The notes beneath the pieces are model-generated. The model saw only the letters and a list, made by a program, of their open reading frames with translations, was not told the origin of the DNA and made no database searches. Below are positions 36,001-48,769 of a DNA stretch of 64,000 nucleotides, piece by piece. Origin of the DNA: Arbacia lixula (Eukaryota > Echinodermata > Echinoidea > Arbacioida > Arbaciidae); NCBI GenBank assembly GCA_963669155.1, contig OZ022583.1:16330046-16394045 (forward strand), given 5' to 3'. The number at the start of each line of letters is the position of its first letter. Position 1 is the stretch's first letter. A program made the translations under genes and the position numbers.

Positions 36001-39000
36001 TATTCTGTGATTTTTGTCCGCTATTTTTTCATTACACAAAAAATGTCTCACTGTCACACAGATTTAAGTTATTGGTAATCTTAGATTCTACCCTGCATTC
36101 CCTGCTTACAGACCAAATCTGGAGAAGAAATATTCATCCTGCTCCGAGATATGCAATCTAACATGTGGGGTTGCACTGATATCATTGCAATTGACAGGTA
36201 CATTTTGCTAATTTACAAGAAATGAATTGTAAGTTTGTTTATTTGTATTTGTTTTTTTTTTATGTGCCGTCGTGCAGGATTTGTGATGCCTGCTACCACT
36301 TCCTACTCGTCTGGTATTACTGCACACTGGTCGTCAGGGAGTCTATCCTACGGCACAACGGGTCCAGGTAGTCCTTCATTACATTCATTCATTTAAACAC
36401 CTCAAAAAATGTTCTGCAAGTCAGGTTTGAGGGGTCATATATCTTTAGTTGCTTCATTATCATACATAAATGTGGTTTCATAAACACAGCATCACTATTT
36501 ATCTCTACGATGATCTATCGTTAATAATGCTTACCAAATCTTTGAATGCACAGACATTCTGAATCTGCAGCAAGGTAAAAAATGAAATGGTGTAAAATTC
36601 TGTGTTTTCCATTGTTTTGTACATGAAATGAGTTTGAATGATGTTGATGCGGCAATGCATGAATGTTCATTGTCACAGTGACACTGTTCAATGCAAGATC
36701 TAATATTACACTGTATGTGGTGGAGTTCAATTAATGATGTTTTAATCAGGGTAACATGATGTATTTATGTAGCACCTAATATGAAACGATATGATCTGAA
36801 GGCTTGTACGTCTTTATAACTCCTGGCCAATCCCAATGGACCACTTAGCATCATGGTACCTAGTGAGGCATACAGTGAAACCTGTCTATAGTGGGAACCC
36901 AAGGGAAACAAAAAATGTGGCCTTTATAGACAAGTGGCTGCTATAGACAGGTTCTTTAACACATGATCTCTCTCTGGGGAAATTATTTTAGTGGCCACTA
37001 CAGACAGGTTGGATGCTATAGACAGGTGGCAGCTAAGACAGGTTTGAATGTATTTTCATTCCATTCCTACCACTTACCTAATTATACATGTACGACCGAG
37101 TGCAGCAATGTGGAATTTAAGTGTTTGTGTTTTTATTTGTCGACCAGGATAAAAGGGTGGTGGGTGATGCACCACTATCTGACCGTGGGTCTGACGTCCA
37201 TTCTGCTCATCTGGCCGGACAGTGTCAGCTACCGCATGTTCAGGAACCAGTTCATGTTCTTCTCTCTATATCTCAGTGAGTACAAAGGGGAATCTAACAC
37301 TATAAACATGATCCGCAGACAGAGTTGAAAAGGGACGCTTTAAAATTTTGTCCGCACGACAAAAGTCTATGTTCATAGTGTACGGTGTTTGGTACATATT
37401 TCAATGACGTAAATTGAAGACACGGGCTGCGTATCACAAAGAAATGATTTGCGATCATTACCACAATACCATGTAATGCGATTGACGATGGAGTCAAGTC
37501 ATTGTTTATTTTAGTGATCAATCATATAGTTATGATAGATCCAATTAGAATCGATATCCCTCTCAAGTTATAGTCCTTTTCCTTTGCAACTTCTGTGTAC
37601 AATTGATATCACTAGGATGGATAGATCAGTTGTACAAACATTTGCAACTCTTTGTGATATTAGTGTCCAGTATATCATTTGTATTGCTTTCATTCTAAAT
37701 TGTCCAAAAGAATTCTACATTAAGTTGTTGAACAAAGTATCAAAAGAAAAGACAGCAAAGGCACTTATCGAAAGCCTACCGGTATGTTTGAAAACTACTC
37801 TATGTCCTCATTGTATCTGCGATGGTACAAAAGTGGACTGCATGAGATGCTAGGAGCTAGTCAGTCTAATTATTTTAGAAACATGTATTCCTGCCAGCTT
37901 CCTTTTAATCAAACCTGGGCCCTGTTGCATAAAACCTACCATTGATGGTAACGTTGATATCAATGGCAACTTCTAGGGCAACCTTGAATTTGATTGGCTG
38001 GTGAGTGGTGTTACCATGGTAATTACCATTGATGGCAGAGTTACCATCAATGGTAAGGTTTATGCAATGGGGTCCTGGAGTAAGAGGGGTGAGTATGAGC
38101 AAGACACCTTGTCTAAGGTTCTATCCACCAGGCTGCACTTAACTCAGGATCTCTGCAAGAGTTGAGAGCTCTCACCAGCCAGACTATGTTGCCCTTATTG
38201 TCACATTGAAAATATTGGTAGATGTTTTGAATTGATCGCGATGTTTTATGTTGTTGCTTGACAGGCGTTGTTCAGCTGATGCAGTACTACTACCAGAGTG
38301 GCTGCTTGTACAGACTCAGAGCACTGGGGGAGAAGAGCGATATGTACATCACCGTCGGTACGTCAACAAGCCTCCTCTTCATTCTCTCACTTCATTTTTC
38401 CTTGATTAACTCTTCATGTGCTTTGTTCACCAATCAGCACAAATCTCCCCAATCAATAACAATAGAAGGGCTTTACTTTTCCTCTATTTCTCCTTCTTGC
38501 GCAGTGGTCCTTAGTCTAAATCATAATCATATTATCCCTGTCAGCTTGCAATGCGGGCATTGCTCCAAATGAATGCATGCAATGTGGAGCAGACCACAAT
38601 GCACTGCGGTCTCTGGTCTTTAGGCTATAACTCCGCTTGAATTCAGTTTCTAGTTCCATTATAGGAATTAAAAGTCCTTTACCATATTTAACTCCATTTT
38701 CTGTGATTTTTACAATTTTTTTTTACCTGTTAAAGGAACACCCTGTCTTTAGTGTGAGGAGGGGCATGAATTTGGTATAACAGCAGTGTTTAGAAAACTG
38801 AATTATAAGAAGAATTAACATAAACTGTATATCATGTTCAAAAGTGAACAAAATGGAGCCTGGGATGTATTGTCATATTTGGGGCAGTTAACATATTTGT
38901 GGCTTTTGTCTCTAACAGGGTTTTCAGAATTCAAAAATATTATTTTTGTCTTTTATTTTTTTATGTTTTTGTGTCTGGCAGAGGGATTTCAGAAGTGGAT

Positions 39001-40758
39001 GTGGCGAGGCCTAACCTTCCTTCTACCCTTGCTGTTTGTTGCATATGTAAGTACATGTCCCCTCTATGAGTTTTAAAAAATGATAAAATGAGCATCAAAT
39101 CAATGAGCATTTCTTTTTAGCACAAGATGAATGCACTGTTACCAGATGTGTATCACCTTTGTAATGATTTTTCAAAGCAAACTTAAGGTGAAACAATCCC
39201 TAAAAATCCTCAAATTGGCAACACACTCAAAAAATTGATGCAATAATTGGTGAAGTGTTAATGTGGGTGTTATTTCCAATGGAATGGATGGACGTTCATT
39301 TGCTGATAAAATCTGATTTTTTAAAAAGAATGTCTTGCCAGTTTGAAAGCCAAACTATTTACAAGTTTTGTATCGTCATGAATGAGTTGAATATCAAACA
39401 CATTTTTTCAGTCATCGCATGAGTGGTTCGAGTGACTTAAAGATGCGAGGATCAATTTTGTTTTTGGGAGGATCAATTTGGCTCATTATTGATACCAGGT
39501 AGTCCATCTTTGATGCATTTCTATTCAAAGTAATGTGAGGTTCATTTCTGTATCCTTACCATCAAGAAGAAAGAGGCAAAGTTTTTGATTGACATCATTT
39601 TTGTTCTTGTTCATTTTTTCCAGACCTTTCAGCTTTACAACGCCTACTCTCTGTATCATATTGCAAAGCACCCCGAGTGCAATGAATGGATGGTGAGTTA
39701 TGTACTAATTAGGAATGTTAGGGACTTAATGGTAAATAAGTGCACAGAGTCACGGGCGAATATCAGCTACATAATCGTTCGCAGGGTAAAACATATGCAT
39801 TGGACATTGCCTCAATTATGCCTCCATATCATCAGCTATTATGTTTTATAAAACAGGTTAAAGAATGTAATCAATAGAAATCCTGTATGCGAGTCACATG
39901 ATTATGCATTAATTTTACTAATTATTCCAGCCGTGCATTTGTTGTGCAGCATTGTGCAATTTTTGTGCAGCATTTCCCTTTTGTGTACAAATTCTATGCA
40001 AGCTAGGTTGCTTTGGGCCCGCCAATTGATCCAGCGTGTGGTGTATGCGCATAGTGTGCGCGCAAGCTAGCTACATATGCATGCGCTTGTACAGTAAGGT
40101 GCCTTAGGGGTTGTTACTGCTTTATTTGTGTGAGTGTTTGCTAAGAGATGACCTCGAACTGAAAGAGACAAATTATGTGGTGATTGAATGGATTAATTAA
40201 TTAAATAAGTCAAATTGCTCTATGGTAGTTGATCGTCTTTTACGATCTTTGCTGCCTGTATCATAGTAAATTTTGGTGACAGATCATTTAACAAAGGGTT
40301 ACCCCAGTTTTATAAAGAGGGTCCTCAAAGAAGAGTGATTGGCTTGAAACTCCTAGTAGAAACCTTGAACATCAAAAATCCAATCTATACCCAACAAGAC
40401 ATGACATGACTTGTGATGTTTGCAATGTTTGACTAAATTTGATATTGTTTTCAGAAAGGAGACACTTTCTTTAACCGTTTGTATGCCAGGCAAACCGGCG
40501 CTCTATGGGATTTGTGTGCATTACTTGCGAATAAATACGCATGTGGCAAACAAAGGATTAATAGTGAAGTCAGTGATTACAAATGCTCCACTGCTAACAG
40601 CTAATATTGTGTGTTTGTGCTGTGTGCAGGTGTCTGTAGCGAGTGTGATCTTCCTATGCCTCTTCCTGGGGAACTCCATTACCACGTCGGGTGTCATCAT
40701 CAACAAGTTCAAGGCCAAGCAGCCGGCCAACTCCAGCCCCAAGAACAAGGGCTCGTGA
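28263..40758 (+). CDS. TMEM120: TMEM120 (TACAN) family multipass membrane protein, complete
   Basis: Eleven exons: 28263-28334, 30327-30445, 31124-31240, 32077-32136, 32635-32730, 36278-36367, 37148-37275, 38265-38357, 38982-39046, 39624-39692 and 40630-40758. Phases agree and total 1038 nt (345 residues; human paralogues are about 340). The start of exon 3 could be 31127 instead. The N-terminal third is charged and coiled-coil-like. From [15 protein letters not shown] on, about six membrane segments follow. Conserved landmarks are [14 protein letters not shown]-like [39 protein letters not shown] and [19 protein letters not shown]120 proteins lie in the nuclear envelope/ER, resemble ELOVL elongases and bind coenzyme A in TMEM120A structures. 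The Trp and His pair of GWWVMHHY lies in that pocket. Roles in fat-cell differentiation and mechanosensation have been reported; the latter is disputed. Whether A- or B-like cannot be said. Confidence 0.95.
29371..29432 (-). repeat. Dispersed repeat, inverted copy of 26243-26302, in TMEM120 intron 1
   Basis: The reverse complement contains CAGTCTCTATAGGACGTTGG, then CCGAGATTGCATCTGGCTCC. The two copies are in opposite orientation 3 kb apart, one outside and one inside TMEM120. Confidence 0.7.
30523..30748. mobile_element. Palindromic MITE, foldback family A, copy 2 (TMEM120 intron 2)
   Basis: It has the same arms as 249-470: CAGCTCAAAGGAATTGGCAT at left and ATGCCAATTCCTTTGAGCTG at right, with AAGGGAAGGAGCCGCAGTTT / GGCTCCTTCCC inner blocks and the GTCCAGTT / AACTGGAC loop-proximal block. 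It lies 78 bp after the exon-2 splice donor. Confidence 0.85.
31690..31900. repeat. Dispersed repeat, copy 1 (TMEM120 intron 3)
   Basis: It matches 60835-61020 along about 190 bp: TGTGCAACGC, ACAAGTTGAATGCCAG, AACTCCGGAA, CCCCAATA, GTCTAGC and TTTTTGCTTGCT-like strings occur in the same order in both. The family is unrecognised. Confidence 0.75.
32237..32440 (+). repeat. ATCTTGAGAACC-family repeat, short copy (TMEM120 intron 4)
   Basis: Starts with a GGCTCTGCCAAGAAGTGG-like motif and GGAGGCATTCTG, then GCAATATCTTGAGAACCGTT. It matches the start of the longer copy at 32925-33900 and the minus-strand copy at 24830-25140. Confidence 0.75.
32925..33900 (+). repeat. ATCTTGAGAACC-family repeat, long copy with internal tandem units (TMEM120 intron 5)
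   Basis: It begins ATGCCTCTGCCACGAAGTGG and ends near GGCGGAGGCATATTTATCGC, so the ends are partly inverted (GGAGGCAT / ATGCCTC). Between 33117 and about 33650, a unit of roughly 150-160 bp repeats about three and a half times. Each unit begins with AGGTCAAAGGTCA-like sequence, then AATTG-rich and TTTTTCACA-TAAAT-CAAATCCAA blocks, a CATTAAACATGGTACA-like block and a TTTTTGGTAAAATTCCT-like block. A TA dinucleotide run lies at 33040-33060. It is non-coding. Confidence 0.75.
33901..36277. other. TMEM120 intron 5, remaining part
   Basis: AT-rich intron DNA without a recognised gene or repeat. It completes the longest intron of the gene (32731-36277). Confidence 0.6.
36870..37050. repeat. CTATAGACAGGT-type repeat in TMEM120 intron 6
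   Basis: The string TATAGACAGGT or a variant occurs repeatedly (near 36950, 37002, 37017 and 37040), with an inverted ACCTGTCTATAG copy at 36890. This gives a partly tandem, partly inverted structure 100 bp before exon 7. Confidence 0.65.
37917..38075. mobile_element. GGGCCCTGTTGCATAAAA family MITE, copy 2 (TMEM120 intron 7)
   Basis: The left end GGGCCCTGTTGCATAAAACC and the right end GGTTTATGCAATGGGGTCC are inverted repeats. Inner ACCATTGATGGTAAC and GTTACCATCAATGGT also pair. It ends about 190 bp before the exon-8 acceptor. Confidence 0.85.
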
Positions 40759-43700
40759 TGACGTCATCATCGCCATCAACGTCGTTGTCTTCACCCTCAA
40801 TAGCATCATCATCGACATCGAGCTCATCATCATTAATCACTGTGATCATTTGTCTGACAGGACGTGCTATAGGTGTTGTCAGCCGTCTATACAGGTTGTT
40901 TCTCTTCCATGAAGATTGTTGCGGTTAGAGTATAAGGAGGGACGAACTCTGATGCCTTAAATTGTTTGTCACCCAAAGTTCAGGATGTGTCTTTGTTGAG
41001 CGTAATCAGGTGGGTTATTTTGAAATAATTCTCAGACTCGTGACAGAACTTTTTGCCGGTGTCTCTGAAACACATTAGTTTGCAGAGAAATTGATCTTAC
41101 CTTTTTTACTTTTGTTTCCTCATCTTCCTCCCTCCTATTCTCATTTTTCTTCTTTTTCTTCTGTCCCATCTCCATCTATTTCTCTTCCTCCTCCTCCTCC
41201 TCTTCCTTTGTGAAGGAATTTTGTTTGCGCCTTAATTACATGGTGCAATTGGTTGATATTTTACAAAAGATTTGTTTGTCAGTAAGAAGAATGTGCAAGT
41301 TAGGTGTGAGTTTAATTCTGGTATTGTGCCCTAATTATGACAATGTATGACGATGAAACCTCTTTCCTTTAACCCTTATGTGCCAGATAAAAATGCTGCC
41401 TTGTGGCATTCATATGTATTACTTTAGCTAAAATGTAACAATGGCACTTACAGAGTTAAGAATATATTGGTAGACTAACTGGAGAATATGTTACTTTTGG
41501 AGAGTATTTACTAATTATTTGGAATGTAATATTATATGGGCATTATTTAATTACACATGAGATTGGGGAACGTTTGTAGAGTGTTGTTAGAAGCAACGCA
41601 GAAATTACTTTTAGCAATAGGAGAGATTAGAGTACGGAGTCAGTTATTTCCATATTTTATTTTTATGCCAGATAAATCATGTGTTACATTACATTATGTG
41701 TGCAGTTATGTTGCAAATAAATAGATGTTAGGCCTATAAAATAATTAGAAGAAATAGCTAGATTGGTAAGAAGAGGCTTACAATTTCGCCCTGAATATCT
41801 TAGCCAATTTAAACACGCAAAATTGCCATACACAAAAGTGTTCTGAAATAGAAAGCATTGAGCTAAATTTTGAATTCTTTTACTAACAACTACACAAATT
41901 ACTTGATAATTGTTTTAATTAATGGATGCTATTCTTTCATGAAAATCAACAAGTGGGACAAATTCCTGTGGGGAGGGAGAGGGAGTTGCTTAGCACTCAA
42001 ATTAAATAATTAAAATGATGAAATTTGTTCAATCAGAAAATGTTGCATAGCTTTAACTTGGGTAAATTCCACAATCCCTCTTCAAGTCGGGTATCAAAGT
42101 GGTGTCATCATATCCATATTAACATAGCTTTCGGGGTCTAAACAGCGTTACTAACGTCATCCGACATTGATCTCAGTGAGTTTTCGCTGTTATCAGCGCT
42201 GTGAGCACTGTAGCTCATTCTGCCCGCAAAGGTTAGGACTGGTTGTCTTGACAACATGCTCCTGTGACATCACAAACCCGTATCCTGCACCACACTACAT
42301 TCTCTCTTAATTGTAACATGTCATTTGCTGATTGAGGCAAAATGTTTGTCAAGTTCTTGAAATGGGAGTAAGTGCGATTATAGTGCCTTACTGTGATGAA
42401 TTCATTGGTGAAATTATATTTAATGTATTTATATTAATAACCTGTGTGGATATTGTACTATAAAAGGAAAATCATGTTTAGAAATTACAAAGAGAAAGGG
42501 GATTGATTAGGAAATAATGGCCAGTGGTTCCCAGAGGAGAGTATTAAGACAAGTCAGCAATGGCTATAAAATATAGAGAAAAATGGTTTCCTATATCAGT
42601 CATTGCAATTTGATGTCATTTAAATTAAGGCTTGGGAGAATAGGAGTTTTCTTCATTCCATGGAACCTGAATGTATGCTGATCACTAATTGTTTAATTTA
42701 TTTTTTAAAAACAGATACTTTTTAATGTCATTTAAGGTGCAACATGCTTGTATTATTAATTCTTTTGAGATGAGCGGTGAAAACATTCCATTACAAACTC
42801 CAGCTATACAAGGAACTTTGACATTTAAACCTCTTTTCAGGGGTGTTCAGAAGAGGGATTGCATAATGTTTTAAAATGTAAAATTATATTTGCATATGAG
42901 TGCAAATCTCACTTTGTTATGAGAAGAAAGTGAGGACAGAGGAGGGGTGGGGTGGGGGTTGGCTTAGGGGAGGGGGGTTGCTGTGAGATGATTAAATGAT
43001 TGAGATTGTTGTATGTTTATGTTTGATTGTCTGGGAGCACACTGCGCAGATGCAGAAGGATTACCGGTAATGGATTTGTTTAAGATATATGTCAGATTAT
43101 AGCGCATCAACGCCAGCTATGTTCTGTTTGAAAAATTTGTTTTTAATCTTTCTTATGAATATGTTTAGAGTGGCAGTTTGTCTCGTGGTTGGGTGTAAGA
43201 ACAAAGTAGATTTACAGGCAGTGAAAAGTGCGAAATATTGAAATCATGATTGAAATAACATTAGCAGCATTGAATTTCCCCAATGTTCTCTCAACACACC
43301 AACTTGATGACAAGATATTCAGTGGCCAATATTTGACAGAAAAATGTGCTTAACAAGTGAGATTGGAAAAGAGACTTGCAAAAGGGAGCACTGTAGAAAT
43401 ATATTAAGATTAATTAATGATCGAAAGCGAATGTAATTCATATTTCATTTAAGGATTGTATTTGTGATCACTTACCCATACCAATACAAGAATGGCATCA
43501 TATTTATGTACAGGTACATGTGTATTTGTAACGTAAAATATGGGGTATTAACAATTCCACAACTCGCTGATGAAAGAGTGTAACTATTGATATGGATGTT
43601 GAGTTTTACCAACAGATTTTTATCATGTACATAAACTTTTCTTGTTGTGGAGTAATTGTCAAGTTCTTATTTTTAAGTGCACATGCATTATTTTGCAGAG

Positions 43701-43823
43701 AAAGTCATTTATGTATATAAGTATATTATATAAATCCAGTTTATGGGGAAATGCTTTAACAAATTATATTTTTAGTAATTACAGTGTATTTGCATGTAAT
43801 TTATGAGAGTGTAAACTAATAAA
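40759..43823 (+). other. Probable TMEM120 3' untranslated region and downstream DNA
   Basis: After the stop codon no further exon is seen. Canonical AATAAA hexamers on the plus strand at 41716-41721 and 43818-43823 could end the transcript, giving a 3' UTR of about 1 or 3 kb. The true end cannot be chosen from sequence. Confidence 0.4.
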
Positions 43824-46800
43824 GTGAATGTGTAAAACATAGAGAAAATTTCAAGCAAACACTTTTCCTGATTTGTTTTTCATAGTGGCTCAATGGGAAA
43901 CAAGTATTCATTCAAAGTCAGCATAAGACATCACATATCAACTGTTTTTATCTCATATGTTTTTTGATTGTTTTTGTACACTTATGTGATTCTTAATAAT
44001 GTGTATTTATATCATGGATAAAACTTTGAAAATGCACTATTAAATATTCTCACCAGCTGAATTTGACAGAAATGGTCTTACCGTGCATCCTATTTCAACT
44101 GGTAACTCCCCATTTTAAGCTAGTGTGTCCCTCTAGAGGGTTAAAAATTAAGTTGTGTAAGTACCATAGTAAATGTAATAAATGCAATGAGATACTGTTC
44201 AAGAACATTCTTCAGATTATAGCAATGGGTTATATTGACCATCACAGTTCAACTGGAATTTTGGCCAGTTTGTTTAAATTTTAGTCCAGTACTTTCACAC
44301 CCTTCCACTGAGATTTTTTTTTTTTAACATTGCAATCTAAGAAACTAAATGGGATCAAACAACCTCATATCAGAGACACCCCATGCCAACTTTGTGATAT
44401 TAAGGGTTGATTATGTAGAAAAACTGATGGTTTATGGATAACTGGGACTTTCCTTTGCATTTGAAAAGGAAACTAAACAGGAGAGGCTAACTACAAAATA
44501 ATGTGTTTTGCACGCTGGACATGACTTCTAGGTCACTGTCCAGTTAGCTTCTAGGAAGTGCGATTGATCGCAACTAGACTCGCAATTTATAGAAATCATA
44601 ACTCTTGTACATTAGAGATAAGGAATTGGAATTGTGATTGCAACTTTTCACAAGACTTTACTGCATGCGTGTACATGTATAAGGGATTTACACATAGCTA
44701 CTTTTGAAACATTTAGATTGTGAAAATATTTGCAGAAATTAATGAAGAACTATATATTGAAATATATGAGAAATATATATATATATTGTATAATATCTAT
44801 GAAATATATATTGGCACAATAGCTAAGAATTGCTACCCCAACAACAAGCCAAAATTACATGCTGCTCATACAATCATCATCAATTTAATTACTGATGAGA
44901 AACACACACTGAAAAAAAAACATTGACAATTGTCTCTGCTCATTTTATATTAATATTCCTTTCTTTAATCTTTTTTGTAATACATTACTCATGTTCATAC
45001 AATTATTCTCTTTATACACTACACCAACATGGTACGTTTTCAATAGCCAATATACTCGTTGACTGGGAAGCAATCTTTAAACATTTCATAAATCTACTTG
45101 AAAAATGGGGAGAAAATGGTTCACAGTTTCATCAAAATACCTTCTATACATTAAACGTGAATATACCAGTACGAAAATTGGGCCTCGTTGTTAAATACCA
45201 CACTCGGAGTACAATTATACAAAATAATTATAGTAACTTGGACTGAGTGTTATAACACAGATCACAGCATGTGGGACTACAATAGCCGGCAACTTCTCCT
45301 GCCTTAAATACTTAAACAAAAAGGACACAAGTGCTACTGTTCCAAAAAAAAAAAAAATGTGATGACTTTTTCAGGGTTTTGTTTTCTACACAATGGCAAA
45401 TCTCAAAAGTTTCAATACGTTTTTATTTGTAAGAAATGTGGGAATAACAGTTACAACTTATTGCAGTGACCAAACACCCTTCACACACTTTCAGTACCAG
45501 TAAATGGTGACAGTGTGACTTCCGTCCTTTTGCCTGTGAAGGGTTGTATCATTTCATTGATTTTAGTGCAGGCGAGTAGTTTGCAGCATTCACACGTACG
45601 CACATAACAAACCAAGGCATTACATGTATTGCAATACCTGCATTCACAAGTACACATGTTGATGTATGGGTCCGTGCCAATGCCACCAAACATCGCGATC
45701 TTTACTTTACAGTAGACTTCCTTTCTCTGAAAATGTTCAGCGTGGTCATCTTTTGTCCCTTTCCACATTCCATTCAAAATATCTCCAATTGAAACTTACA
45801 AATCATAACTTCAATCTTACCAAGTTGCCTGATATTTCAATTTTAAAGGAATAAGGTCATGAAATGTACTCATACCCTGCCAGGCTATCAGACCCAAGTG
45901 AATATCACTTATCTGTGTTGACAGGAGAGTTGGTCATTATTGGTTCAAACTTTCAACACAACAACACCCCCTTCCACCCCTCCCCACATATTTAATTTAC
46001 CGTAGCCTCATAAATTGTACTGGTTGATTGCATTGAAAATCTTTACATGTACATACAGTCTGTTTAGTACATAACTTCAATTATATGACAGATTATTTAA
46101 TAACCTTGAAAACCTTCATGCAAAGGCATACTGGTATGCAAGTCCTTAAATGCCAAAAGAAGAATAAACATTAATGCCCACAAAAATCAATTCATCCTTC
46201 CAACCTTACTAATGTGGTGCAGGATATGTAAAAAAATGAAAGCAAGTGGTTAAAATAATTAATAACCCCTGTAACTTGTATCACTGGGATTGAGCATCGT
46301 AACGATAACACATCATAATTCTGTACATTCCACTTTGTATCTCGACTTCCTTTTCCATACAGGAGAAGCACTGTCACACAAAACAGCCTGTGGGATATAT
46401 CAACTCTAGTTTTCATTCTAGTCCAGACAACAACATTCTGTTCATCCCGTATAACGACTACCGATAACGTAAATGGAATATATTCAGGCAAATACTATCA
46501 AAAGATATTGGTGTCTGATCTTCATCACTATCCCTAACATATCATATTGCTGTTTAAACTTGGAACACAGGCGCAGTACTGGGTGATAGCCTCAAGCAGA
46601 CAACTCATTGAGTTTACAGTATAGGTCACTGTGCGAGGAAGAAGCACCCAATTCTGTTCTCTAAGTCCAGATAAGGAAATCAACACGGGACATTAACTTC
46701 TTTACAACATAGCATGATCAATATGGGTATTCAATAATACATTTACCGTACTGTAAGCATTCCGAAGTATGCAGTGCTACCAACAATTGAATTTGATATC

Positions 46801-48626
46801 AACAGGGTTTAATTCTAACAGGTTTGGGGGTATTTTGACGGGACAGTTTGCACATGTAGGGTAATTTACAATGTACATGTGAAAATCTGGCCGTTTGTGA
46901 AGGATCTCTCATGACTGTACTCTAGCAATGGCAAATGTTTGATTGATTTGGAAATGTAACATATGAACTAAGCAATGCGGTAAATGAGAAAATGAATGAC
47001 GGGTATAGTAATGAGAGATGTTGGTATCCTAATACAACACACACCAGATTATGGCTGCATGGCAGCTTTAGAGATAACATCAAAGATGGACGCAATTTTT
47101 CCCTCAATCATCTGTCCCATTATTAAATATGCCGTGGCCATCAATAACTCTTCCTCACTACCAAGATTCTGTACATGGCTTACTGTTTAGAGTACATTTG
47201 GCATTCCACAGTCATACATCTGTGGCTATCATCGTACAGCACTTTCATATGGCATGAGGGAAACATTGGGCTGCGGGATATGGCAGCCGTACGAAACCAA
47301 CCTCCATATCACAAAACCCATCACAAATGAGAAGATATTTTCATGATAGCCATACTCATTAGACCGTATTTGCCAAATCTCCTGATATTTCTTATCTCAT
47401 GAAAATCAGCCCGATATATAAGATCGCTCTCCTTGGGGGCTAATACAGATGCATACAATACATCGATTCTGCTCGAGAAATTTCTCAACCTGCCCGATAA
47501 TTTATTTGTGGGGATTTCCATCAGCTCAGATTGCCAGAATTCGCCAAACCATATGGCCAATGTGAGCACACTCTAATTGTAGAATATTTAGTCATTCTCC
47601 TAGAGGGAACCAAATTAAAGTGAGGCATTCTTGGATGATCTCTGCAAACGAGCATTGAATAATAAGTGTGTACTTACAGGAACGAGTACCATGTAGTATT
47701 AATCAGCAATCAAATCAGCCTTATATTTAAAAATAATCATTTTCTTTTCAGTAACACTGAAGGTTTCACCAATAATCAAACTTGAGAGGGAAATATCCCA
47801 GATCCCTTTCCTATTTAGTGCATGTAAAATTAAGTCATGGTATAAATCTATAAAAACACAAATGCAAATCGATCTAGTCTCTCTGATAGCATGACTTCTA
47901 GTCAGCAGACTGTAATAACGATCCAGAAGGATTGACATGCCACCTTGGCTCGACATACTGCCCTCTTTGACAAGAACACAGATGGAACATGATCGTAAAG
48001 CTGGCAACTATTTCAGACTTCATCTATGTTCAACTTTGTTCTCTCTCTTGAGGGAGAAAGAGAGCCGGAGGAATTGGAAAACCAGTCGGAAAAGAGTGAA
48101 AATCTTTTTTTGAGTTCGTCATCAACTTTCCACCTCCGCCTCGTGTGTCGAGACTCGTGGTGCCCTCCGTCCATCCATCCCACACGTTAATTCACATCAT
48201 AGATTCTCTCAACAACAAATGCATCAGCTTACCAAATAATTCTTTGAATTCCCAAAGTCCCCAACATCTACACTCTCCATATAATATCATTCTTAGAACA
48301 AGTTTTTTGGTTAATATAACGTCTTTCACATAACTAAAAGCTTTGAATAATTCTTTCCATATTACACTGCTCAGACAAATTCCAGTGCGAATGTTGAATC
48401 TCCCTGCCCAAACCGTCATCGATACAACCGTCCCAATTACAAAATTCAATCAGCGCTATCATCCTGTGAATTACAACAACAGCAGCAATTCTGAGCCGCT
48501 CCATCAGCGGTGACATGAAGCATCCCATGATGCATCACTCCGTCAGAAGACTGGGTATAATCACATGCAAGCACGGAGAGAGAGAGACAAAAAAAGTTGT
48601 TTTGTCGACAAAAAAAGAAGCTCACA
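43824..48626. other. Spacer between the convergent TMEM120 and OSBP genes
   Basis: No exon with a recognisable protein was found. The minus-strand open frame 45481-45777 is cysteine-rich in its middle but matches no family I know. The OSBP 3' untranslated region must occupy the right part. A minus-strand AATAAA (TTTATT at 47501-47506) is one possible end, about 1.1 kb past the stop codon. Confidence 0.45.
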
Positions 48627-48769
48627 TCAAAATATATCTGGGCAAATGTTCCACTCCTGTTTGTCCTTGTTCTGCCAGTACTCCCCGCGATACGTGTACG
48701 CCATGGTCTTGGTCAGCGCATCCATGCGCCGCTCGAACCACACCGGTCGGTAACCCTCATACGGCTTGC
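48627..48769 (-). CDS. OSBP: OSBP terminal exon
   Basis: Encodes the last 46 residues, including WFERRMDALTKTMAYTYRGE and the C-terminal CPDIF typical of OSBP. The acceptor is CCCACCCACCCAG, and the first two bases complete the Gly codon begun at 50178. Confidence 0.95.

Noticed and set aside
40757..40764. TGACGTCA (CRE palindrome) at the TMEM120 stop codon
   Set aside because: A single 8-bp match in transcribed 3' sequence with a GATGA/CATCATC bias; likely chance.
45481..45777. Cysteine-rich 98-codon minus-strand frame (CTCECRYCNTCNALVC)
   Set aside because: No recognisable family, signal peptide or splice context. Cysteine clustering in one short frame of AT-rich spacer is weak evidence.
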